Origin: Dasytiphilus stammeri_D
GTDB taxonomy: Bacteria; Pseudomonadota; Gammaproteobacteria; Enterobacterales; Enterobacteriaceae
Direction: 5' to 3'
DNA: 64,000 bases
Assembly: GCA_041941745.1 (NCBI GenBank)
Contig: CP145885.1
Coordinates: 124,001 to 188,000 of the forward strand
In this document: one piece after another, positions 16,527 to 24,112 of the stretch
How the letters are laid out: each line of letters begins with the position of its first letter
Position numbering within the stretch: the stretch's first letter is position 1
Translations under genes and position numbers: made by a program
Notes under the pieces: generated by a model
What the model was told of the DNA's origin: nothing
The model's database searches: none
The model's input: the letters and a program-made list of their open reading frames with translations, nothing else

Positions 16527-18524
16527 ATGTCGTCATGTCCATCTCGTAAAGAACTTGCGAATGCCATTCGTATTCTTAGTATAGATGCTATTCAACACGC
16601 AAATTCTGGTCATCCAGGAACCCCTATGGGTATGGCAGATATTGCTGAAGTTTTATGGCGTGAATATATTAACCATAATCCACAAAATCCTAATTGGGTA
16701 AATCGTGATCGCTTTATTCTATCCAATGGTCATGGATCAATGTTACTTTACAGTTTATTACATTTAACAGGATATGATATATCAATAAATGATTTAAAAA
16801 AGTTTCGACAATTATATTCTAAAACCCCTGGACATCCAGAATACAACCAATATGGAACAGAAGCAACAACAGGTCCTTTAGGTCAAGGTTTTGCTAATGC
16901 TGTAGGTATGGCTATAGCTGAAAAAACTTTAGCTGCACAATTTAATAAAGGAGAACATATAATTGTTGATCATTATACTTATGTTTTTACAGGTGATGGC
17001 TGCATGATGGAAGGTATATCACATGAAGTTTCTTCGTTAGCTGGTACATTAAAGTTAGGTAAATTAATTACATTTTATGATAATAATGGTATCTCTATTG
17101 ATGGAAAAATAAGTGGTTGGTTTGCAGATGATACTGCACAACGTTTTAAATCCTATGGATGGCATGTTATAGATTGTGTTGATGGTCATAATATAGAATC
17201 AATTAGTAATGCCATTAAAGAAGCAAAAACAATCAATAATAAACCATCGTTGATAATATGTAATACTATTATAGGATATGGCTCCCCAAATAAATCAGGT
17301 TCAAGTGAAATACATGGTTCTCCATTAGGTATAAAAGAAATAATTAAAACTCGTAAAGCACTGAATTGGCATTATCCTCCATTTATAATTCCAAAAAAAA
17401 TTTATTTACAATGGGATGCAAAAAATGTAGGTAAGACAAAAGAAAATATATGGATTAATAATTTTTCTCAATATGCACGTTTTTTTCCAAAATTAGCAAA
17501 AGAATTTATGCGTAGGCATACTAATCAATTACCTAAAGGATGGGAAGAAAAATCAACCCAATTTATAAAAAAACTACAACAAAATAAAGATAATATATCT
17601 GGTCGACAAGCTTCTCAAAAAATAATAGAAATCATTGGGAAAATTATACCAGAATTTTTAGGAGGTTCTGCTGATCTGACACCTAGTAATTTAACTAAAT
17701 GGTCAGGATCAAAATCAATCAATGAATATGCAGATGGAAATTATATACATTATGGTGTACGTGAATTTGGAATGACTGCTATAGCAAATGGTATTTCTTT
17801 ACATAAAGGGTTTATACCTTATACCGCAACTTTTTTAATTTTTATTGAATATGCTCGCAATGCAGTACGTATGGCATCTTTAATGAAAATTCGCCAAATA
17901 TTGATTTATACTCATGATTCTATTGGTATAGGAGAAGATGGACCTACTCATCAACCCGTAGAACAAATAGCTAGTTTACGTTTAACTCCTAATATGATTA
18001 CCTGGCGTCCTTGTGATCAAGTTGAATGCGCTGTAGCTTGGAAATATGCTATAGAACGTTATGATGGTCCTACAGCTTTAATATTATCGCGCCAAATGTT
18101 GGCTCAGCAATTTAGATCTCAAAAAGAACTAATGAATATTAAACGTGGTGGATATATTTTATATGATTGTCTAAAAAAACCTGAATTAATTTTAATTGCT
18201 ACTGGTTCCGAAATTCAATTAGCTAAAGCTGCTTATGATAAATTAATTTCAAAAGGATATAAAATTAGATTAGTTTCCATGCCATCAACAGAATTGTTTG
18301 ATCAACAAGATGATTTGTATCGTGAAATGGTTTTACCTAAAGAAGTTATCAAGCGTGTAGCTATTGAAGCGAGTATTTCAGATTTTTGGTATAAATATAT
18401 TGGGTTAAATGGAGAGATAATTGGCATGAAAGAATTTGGCGAATCCGCTCCAGCTGAAAAAATTTTTTCTTTATTTGGATTTTGTGTAGATAACATTATT
18501 AATACAGTAATAAAATTATTATAA
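16527..18524 (+). CDS. tktA: Transketolase
   Basis: This thiamine-diphosphate enzyme of the non-oxidative pentose phosphate pathway moves two-carbon units between sugar phosphates. It has 665 residues (E. coli 663). The TPP-binding GDGCMMEG...NNGISIDG motif lies in the N-terminal domain, the donor-site histidines in SGHPGTPMG and TTGPLGQG context, and the Pyr domain has EFGMTAIANGI. AGGGGAG stands before the ATG at 16527. It leads the run tktA, pgk, fbaA, mscS and rpiA. The epd gene between tktA and pgk in E. coli is absent. Confidence 0.98.
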   Translation: MSSCPSRKELANAIRILSIDAIQHANSGHPGTPMGMADIAEVLWREYINHNPQNPNWVNRDRFILSNGHGSMLLYSLLHLTGYDISINDLKKFRQLYSKTPGHPEYNQYGTEATTGPLGQGFANAVGMAIAEKTLAAQFNKGEHIIVDHYTYVFTGDGCMMEGISHEVSSLAGTLKLGKLITFYDNNGISIDGKISGWFADDTAQRFKSYGWHVIDCVDGHNIESISNAIKEAKTINNKPSLIICNTIIGYGSPNKSGSSEIHGSPLGIKEIIKTRKALNWHYPPFIIPKKIYLQWDAKNVGKTKENIWINNFSQYARFFPKLAKEFMRRHTNQLPKGWEEKSTQFIKKLQQNKDNISGRQASQKIIEIIGKIIPEFLGGSADLTPSNLTKWSGSKSINEYADGNYIHYGVREFGMTAIANGISLHKGFIPYTATFLIFIEYARNAVRMASLMKIRQILIYTHDSIGIGEDGPTHQPVEQIASLRLTPNMITWRPCDQVECAVAWKYAIERYDGPTALILSRQMLAQQFRSQKELMNIKRGGYILYDCLKKPELILIATGSEIQLAKAAYDKLISKGYKIRLVSMPSTELFDQQDDLYREMVLPKEVIKRVAIEASISDFWYKYIGLNGEIIGMKEFGESAPAEKIFSLFGFCVDNIINTVIKLL

Positions 18525-18705
18525 TTTTATAATAATAAAAATTATTTTTTAACTGATAGTCTTTTATCATCTAATAAAAAACAATTACTTTTATTTTGGT
18601 AATATAGTGATTGTAATTAATATATAATTATGAGTCTAATTTAATATTACTTGTAATAAGTAAAAGATATAAATTTTCAAAAAAAGAATAGAGGATATAC
18701 TAATT

Positions 18706-19875
18706 ATGTCTATCATTAAGATGACTGATTTAGATCTAAAAGGTAAACGGGTATTAATCAGAGCTGATTTAAATGTACCAATTCAAGAAGGATTAGTAAT
18801 ATCTGATGCCCGTATCCAAGCTATTATCCCTACTATAAAATATGCTTTAAAACAAGGAGCTTGTATCATGGTTACCTCCCATTTAGGGAGGCCAACTGAA
18901 GGTGAATATAATGTAAAATTTTCTCTCTTACCTATATTAAATATTTTAATTAAAAAACTTAATTATGCAGTTCGTTTTTCTTACAATTATTTAAATGGAA
19001 TAAATATCGCACAAGGAGAAGTAGTGATCCTTGAAAATGTTAGATTTAATAAAGGAGAAAAAAAAAATGATGAAACATTAGCTAAAAAATATGCAGCTTT
19101 ATGTGACATATTTGTTTTAGATGCTTTTGGAACAGCACATCGTACTCAAGCTTCTACACATGGAGTAGCAAAATTTGCTCCTATCGCATGTGCCGGTCCA
19201 TTATTAATAACAGAGTTAGAATCATTGGGTAAAGCTCTTTATAATCCAAAGAGGCCAATGGTAGCTATTGTAGGCGGCTCTAAAATATCCACTAAATTTG
19301 ATGTTTTGAATTATATTGCTAAAATTGCAGATACAGTCATTGTAGGAGGTGGTATTGCTAATACTTTTATTGCGATTGAGAACCACATAGGCGAATCCCT
19401 CTATGAACCCGACTTTGTTGAAGCGGCAAAAATATTACGAGATACATATAATATTATTATACCTACAGATGTGCGTGTAAGTAAAGATTTTTCAGAAAAT
19501 TCTAAAGCAATAAAAAAGCTTGTATCAGATATTGAAGATGATGAAGAAATTATGGATTTTGGTGATAAATCTGCACAAAGAGTGGCAAAAATTTTGAAAA
19601 CGGCGAAAACAGTTCTATGGAATGGGCCAGTAGGAGTGTTTGAATTCCCCCATTTTAGGGTAGGTACAGAAACAGTTGTAAAGTCTATTACAAACAGCAA
19701 TGCTTTTTCTATTGTTGGTGGAGGAGATACAATAGCTGCTATTGAACTTTTTGGAGTTAAAGATAAAATTTCTTATATGTCAACTGGTGGGGGAGCTTTC
19801 TTAGAATTTTTAGAAGGTAAAAAATTACCGGCAGTTGCCATATTGGAAGAACAAGCTAAATTAATTCATATATAA
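18706..19875 (+). CDS. pgk: Phosphoglycerate kinase
   Basis: Pgk transfers phosphate from 1,3-bisphosphoglycerate to ADP in glycolysis. It has 389 residues (E. coli 387). Visible signatures are RADLNVP near residue 20, TSHLGRP, the ENVRFNKGE segment, VGGSKISTK and the C-terminal GGGDT and STGGGAFLEFLEG loops. It is 17 bases upstream of fbaA and probably in the same transcript, as in E. coli pgk-fbaA. A run of ten A at 19058-19067 lies inside the gene. Confidence 0.98.
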   Translation: MSIIKMTDLDLKGKRVLIRADLNVPIQEGLVISDARIQAIIPTIKYALKQGACIMVTSHLGRPTEGEYNVKFSLLPILNILIKKLNYAVRFSYNYLNGINIAQGEVVILENVRFNKGEKKNDETLAKKYAALCDIFVLDAFGTAHRTQASTHGVAKFAPIACAGPLLITELESLGKALYNPKRPMVAIVGGSKISTKFDVLNYIAKIADTVIVGGGIANTFIAIENHIGESLYEPDFVEAAKILRDTYNIIIPTDVRVSKDFSENSKAIKKLVSDIEDDEEIMDFGDKSAQRVAKILKTAKTVLWNGPVGVFEFPHFRVGTETVVKSITNSNAFSIVGGGDTIAAIELFGVKDKISYMSTGGGAFLEFLEGKKLPAVAILEEQAKLIHI

Positions 19876-19892
19876 AATAGGACAAGTGTTAT

Positions 19893-20972
19893 ATGTCTAA
19901 ATATTTAGATTTTGTAAAACCAGGCGTACTTATAAATAATGAGATACATAAGATTTTCAATATTGCAAAAAAAAATCATTTTGCATTACCTGCAATTAAT
20001 TGTATTGGTACAGATTCAATAAATGCTGTTCTTGAAGCAGCCGCTAAAGTAAAATCTCCAGTTATTATTCAATTTTCTAATAGTGGTGCCGCTTTTATGG
20101 CTGGTAAATTTCTAAATAATAATCAATCTCATAAAGCAGCAATTATGGGAGCAATATCAGGTGCTAAACATGTACATCAACTTGCAAAACATTATGGCGT
20201 TCCGGTGATTTTACATACTGATCATTGTGCAAAAAAAAAATTGCCATGGATTGATGGATTATTAACATTAGGAGAAGAATATTTTAAAATATACGGACGA
20301 CCATTATTTTCCTCTCATATGATTGATTTATCAACAGAATCTTTAATAGAAAATATTAATGTATGTAGTTATTATTTGAGCCGGATGGCTAAAATAGGTA
20401 TGACACTTGAAATTGAACTTGGTTGTACTGGCGGGGAAGAAGATGGAATAGATAATAATGATCTTGCTAGTACAGATTTATACACTACACCTAAAGATAT
20501 TAATTTCTCTTATGAGAAATTGATTCAAATAAGTAAATATTTTACTATAGCTGCATCATTTGGTAATGTTCATGGAGTTTATCAACCTGGAAATGTAAAA
20601 TTACAACCAAAGCTTCTAAAAGAAGCTCAAAAATATGTTAGTAAACAACATGGAGTACCTAATAATACACTTAGCTTTGTTTTTCATGGTGGTTCTGGTT
20701 CTTCTTTAAGAGATATAAAAGAATCTATTAATTACGGCGTTGTAAAAATTAATATTGATACAGATACCCAATGGGCTACTTGGAAAGGTATTTTAAATTA
20801 TTATAAAAAGAATGAAGCATATTTGCAAAATCAGTTAGGAAATCCAGAGGGATTATATCAACCTAATAAAAATTTTTATGATCCTCGTAGTTGGTTAAGA
20901 GCAGGCCAATTAAGTATGATTTCTAAATTAGAAGAGATATTTGCTAAATTTAATGCTATTAATTTATTTTAA
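19893..20972 (+). CDS. fbaA: Fructose-bisphosphate aldolase, class II
   Basis: This zinc-dependent aldolase interconverts fructose-1,6-bisphosphate and the two triose phosphates. It has 359 residues, exactly the E. coli length. The zinc histidines are in HTDHCAKK and the FGNVHGVY and FHGGSGS segments; the TLEIELGCTGGEEDG loop is the class IIA signature. It follows pgk by 17 bases. A run of ten A at 20231-20240 encodes the lysines after HTDHCA and is slippage-prone. Confidence 0.98.
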   Translation: MSKYLDFVKPGVLINNEIHKIFNIAKKNHFALPAINCIGTDSINAVLEAAAKVKSPVIIQFSNSGAAFMAGKFLNNNQSHKAAIMGAISGAKHVHQLAKHYGVPVILHTDHCAKKKLPWIDGLLTLGEEYFKIYGRPLFSSHMIDLSTESLIENINVCSYYLSRMAKIGMTLEIELGCTGGEEDGIDNNDLASTDLYTTPKDINFSYEKLIQISKYFTIAASFGNVHGVYQPGNVKLQPKLLKEAQKYVSKQHGVPNNTLSFVFHGGSGSSLRDIKESINYGVVKINIDTDTQWATWKGILNYYKKNEAYLQNQLGNPEGLYQPNKNFYDPRSWLRAGQLSMISKLEEIFAKFNAINLF

Positions 20973-20995
20973 TATATGTAAAAAAAAAGACTTTT

Positions 20996-21796
20996 ATGGA
21001 TATGGACCTTTCAAATACATTCAACAAAATTAAATATGCTAGATATTGGATGATACTAAATCATTTGGTATTGTTTAAATATATGTTAAATATAATAGCA
21101 GCAATAGTTATTATTTCTATTGGAATGACCGTTGCAAGTTATATTGCCAATAGCATAAATAAAATATTTTTATCACGTCATATTGATGTTACAGTAGCAG
21201 ATTTTATTTCAATGCTAATAAGATATAGCATTGTTACCTTTTCTATTACTGCTGCGTTAAATCGAGTGGGAGTTCAAACAGCATCAATAATTGCTGTGCT
21301 TGGAGCTGCTGGTTTAGCTGTTGGGTTAGCATTACAAGGATCTCTTTCTAATCTAGCTGCCGGTGTTTTATTAGTTATATTTAGACCTTTACGGGTAGGT
21401 GAATATGTAGATTTAGGAGGTATAAGTGGAATTGTACAACAAATACAAATATTCTCAACTACACTTCTTTCATCTGATGGGAAAACTATTGTTGTTCCTA
21501 ACGGTAAAGTTATAGCCGGTAACATTATTAACTATTCTAGAGAACCTATACGAAGAAATGAAATAATATTAAGAGTATCTCTTGATGCCGACATAAATTA
21601 TATAAAAAAAATAATAAAAGATATAGTCGATGCTGATGAACGTATTTTAAAAAGCCGACAAATTACTATTCGATTAAACGAAATAGGAGTTAATTATATG
21701 AATTTTCTTGTAAGATGGTGGAGTAATAGTTATGACTTACAAAATGTTTATTGGGATTTATTAGAACAGTTTAAACAAATTATTGATAAAAAATAA
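20996..21796 (+). CDS. mscS: Small-conductance mechanosensitive channel MscS, C-terminally shortened
   Basis: MscS is the inner-membrane heptameric channel that vents solutes on osmotic downshock. It has 266 residues against 286 in E. coli. TM1-TM3 are present, and the pore helix is well kept (VLGAAGLAVGLALQGSLSNLAAG), as is the beta domain (RPLRVGEYVDLGG, VPNGKVIAGNIINYSREP). The protein stops at YWDLLEQFKQIIDKK, so the final strand that forms the small C-terminal beta-barrel in E. coli is missing. The next gene begins 14 bases later, leaving no room for it. The pore should still work; E. coli mutants lacking this tail are reported to be less stable and less active. Confidence 0.93.
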   Translation: MDMDLSNTFNKIKYARYWMILNHLVLFKYMLNIIAAIVIISIGMTVASYIANSINKIFLSRHIDVTVADFISMLIRYSIVTFSITAALNRVGVQTASIIAVLGAAGLAVGLALQGSLSNLAAGVLLVIFRPLRVGEYVDLGGISGIVQQIQIFSTTLLSSDGKTIVVPNGKVIAGNIINYSREPIRRNEIILRVSLDADINYIKKIIKDIVDADERILKSRQITIRLNEIGVNYMNFLVRWWSNSYDLQNVYWDLLEQFKQIIDKK

Positions 21797-21810
21797 TAAA
21801 GATTATTTTA

Positions 21811-22473
21811 ATGAATATTAAAAATTTAAAAGAAAAAGTTGGTTGGGAAGCATTGAACTATATTGAATCTAGTGAAATTATTGGAGTTGGTTCTGGTTCT
21901 ACAGTATCTTTTTTCATTCAAGCATTAGCTACTATTAAACATAAGATAGATGGTGTTGTTTCAAGTTCAAAAGATACAACAACAAAGTTAAATAATTTAG
22001 GAATACCTGTCATTAATTGTAATGATGTTGATTCAATACCAATTTATGTTGACAGTGCTAATGAAATTAATAATAAATTACAGATGATCAAAGGAGGTGG
22101 TGCCGCACTTACTCAAGAAAAAGTTATTGCTGCAGTTTCCAAAAAGTTTATCTGTATTGTTGATGTGTCAAAAAAAGTAGATATATTGGGAAACTATCCA
22201 ATTCCTTTAGAAGTAATACCAATGGCACGATCATATGTAGCTCGTGAAATTGTTAAAATGGGAGGTTATCCTCAATATCGTCAGGGAATTATAACAGATA
22301 ATGGAAATATTATTATTGATATTTTTAATTTAAATAATATTATTGATCCTAATTTTTTAGAAAAAAAACTTAATATGATTGCTGGTATCATTACAGTAGG
22401 TATTTTTGCCATAAGACGTGCAGATATTGCCTTAATTAGTACTAATAATGGAATTACTGTTTTAAACTCATAA
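21811..22473 (+). CDS. rpiA: Ribose-5-phosphate isomerase A
   Basis: RpiA interconverts ribose-5-phosphate and ribulose-5-phosphate, feeding nucleotide synthesis. It has 220 residues (E. coli 219). The family motifs are GVGSGST near residue 27, SSKDTTTKL, the catalytic region YVDSANEINNKLQMIKGGGAALTQEK and FICIVDVSK. It closes the tktA-to-rpiA run, which keeps E. coli order. The following 103 bases before gcvT contain no 6S RNA or other gene that I can recognise. Confidence 0.97.
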   Translation: MNIKNLKEKVGWEALNYIESSEIIGVGSGSTVSFFIQALATIKHKIDGVVSSSKDTTTKLNNLGIPVINCNDVDSIPIYVDSANEINNKLQMIKGGGAALTQEKVIAAVSKKFICIVDVSKKVDILGNYPIPLEVIPMARSYVAREIVKMGGYPQYRQGIITDNGNIIIDIFNLNNIIDPNFLEKKLNMIAGIITVGIFAIRRADIALISTNNGITVLNS

Positions 22474-22576
22474 TTATGATCTTTCATATAAAGAATGATT
22501 TAATCTATTTAAATTCAATAGCATTAGAAAAATTGCATTTGATCTTAATAATTAAAAAACATTATGAGTATATAAA

Positions 22577-23698
22577 ATGATAAAAAAATCTGTATTATTC
22601 GAATACCATAAAATATGTGGTGCTCACATGATTAATTACCATGATTATATAATGCCCTTACATTATGGTTCACAATTAAAAGAACATCATATAGTACGTA
22701 ATGATGTAGGAATGTTTGATATATCTCATATGACTATTGTAGATATTTATGGTGAAGAAACAATAAAATTATTACGTTTTATATTAACCAAGGATGTGAT
22801 TAAACTAACATTACCAGGACAAGCTTTATATAGTGCTATGTTAAATTATAATGGGGGAATAATAGATGATTTAATCATTTATTTTATAAAAAATAATTAC
22901 TATCGTATGATAGTAAATGCTGTTAATCGTAAAAAAGATTTGTATTGGCTTAATGAGCATGCTATTAATTTAAATGTGAAAATTAAAATTCGTGATGATC
23001 TTGCTTTAATATCTATTCAAGGCCCCAATGCAAATAAAAAAATACAAAATATTATTAGTAATAAAGAAAAAAAAAATCTAGAGAATATGCCACGTTTTTT
23101 TAGTATACAAATTGATGATTTTTTTATTGCCACCACCGGTTATACTGGTGAGGTAGGTTATGAAATTGCATTACCACAAGAAAAAGTTATTAATTTATGG
23201 CATCAATTAATAACAGATGGGGTTCAGCCAGCTGGTTTTGGAGCAAGAGACACTCTAAGACTAGAGGCTGGATTAAATTTATATGGCAATGAAATGGATG
23301 AAAATATAACACCATTAGAAGCGAATATGGAATCAACAATTAGTTGGACTCCTATCAATCGAAAATTTATTGGACGTAATGTTATAGAAAAAATAAAAAC
23401 CAGTCATCATGATCAATTAATAGGTTTAATTATGGAAGGAAAAGGTATATTACGTCGTTCTATGTTAATTACTATTTATGACATTAATGAGAATAAAATA
23501 AATGGCATTATAACAAGTGGTACTTTTTCTCCTACATTAGGTTATAGTATTGGCTTAGCTCGTATTAAAGCTATATGTGTACGTGCAATAAAAAAAAAAG
23601 CTATAGTACATATGCGGTCTGGTAATCAATTTGTGTTATTAACACAACCTTTTTTTATTCGAAGAGGTAAACAAGTTATTAATTTTATAGGTAAATAA
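22577..23698 (+). CDS. gcvT: Aminomethyltransferase (glycine cleavage T protein)
   Basis: GcvT takes the aminomethyl group from lipoylated GcvH and passes the one-carbon unit to tetrahydrofolate, releasing ammonia. It has 373 residues (E. coli 364). Folate-site landmarks are visible: GMFDISHM, the TGYTGEVGYEI segment, and GARDTLRLEAGLNLYGNEMDE, containing the catalytic Asp region. It starts the compact operon gcvT-gcvH-gcvP, with three bases before gcvH. Two runs of ten A (23067-23076 and 23590-23599) lie inside it, with the frame intact. Confidence 0.97.
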   Translation: MIKKSVLFEYHKICGAHMINYHDYIMPLHYGSQLKEHHIVRNDVGMFDISHMTIVDIYGEETIKLLRFILTKDVIKLTLPGQALYSAMLNYNGGIIDDLIIYFIKNNYYRMIVNAVNRKKDLYWLNEHAINLNVKIKIRDDLALISIQGPNANKKIQNIISNKEKKNLENMPRFFSIQIDDFFIATTGYTGEVGYEIALPQEKVINLWHQLITDGVQPAGFGARDTLRLEAGLNLYGNEMDENITPLEANMESTISWTPINRKFIGRNVIEKIKTSHHDQLIGLIMEGKGILRRSMLITIYDINENKINGIITSGTFSPTLGYSIGLARIKAICVRAIKKKAIVHMRSGNQFVLLTQPFFIRRGKQVINFIGK

Positions 23699-23701
23699 TA
23701 A

Positions 23702-24100
23702 ATGAGTATTATCCCAAATAATTTAAAATATTGTACTAGTCATGAATGGATTCAATCTTCTTTTGAAGATAAAGAACATTATATTGTAGGCATTACTGAT
23801 TATGCCCAAAATATTATTGGGGATATAGTTTTTATTGATTTACCAGATATTGATGTTTTTTTTAAAAAAGGAGAGGAGTGTGCTGTTATAGAATCAGTAA
23901 AAGCAGCAAGTAGTGTTTATATGCCTATTAGTGGAAAAATTGTTTCTATTAACAATGAATTAATTAAATTTCCTGAATTAGTTAATAATAGTCCATACGA
24001 AAAAGGATGGTTATTAAAATTAAAAGCTAGTAATAAAGTTGAATTAGAATTATTATTAAACGCTAATAAATATAAAATTAGTCTTGAACAAGATTTATAA
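23702..24100 (+). CDS. gcvH: Glycine cleavage system H protein (lipoyl carrier)
   Basis: GcvH is the small carrier whose lipoyl-lysine arm shuttles the aminomethyl intermediate between GcvP, GcvT and lipoamide dehydrogenase. It has 132 residues (E. coli 129). The lipoylated residue is Lys67 in VIESVKAASSVY. The C-terminal SPYEKGWLLKL segment is typical of the family. It lies between gcvT and gcvP, with gaps of three and 12 bases. Function implies lipoylation enzymes and Lpd elsewhere in the genome. Confidence 0.97.
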   Translation: MSIIPNNLKYCTSHEWIQSSFEDKEHYIVGITDYAQNIIGDIVFIDLPDIDVFFKKGEECAVIESVKAASSVYMPISGKIVSINNELIKFPELVNNSPYEKGWLLKLKASNKVELELLLNANKYKISLEQDL

Positions 24101-24112
24101 ATATCACTATTT

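Noticed and set aside
22474..22576. Possible 6S RNA or GcvB-type sRNA between rpiA and gcvT
   Set aside because: Only 103 bases are available and no long hairpin or family motif is visible.
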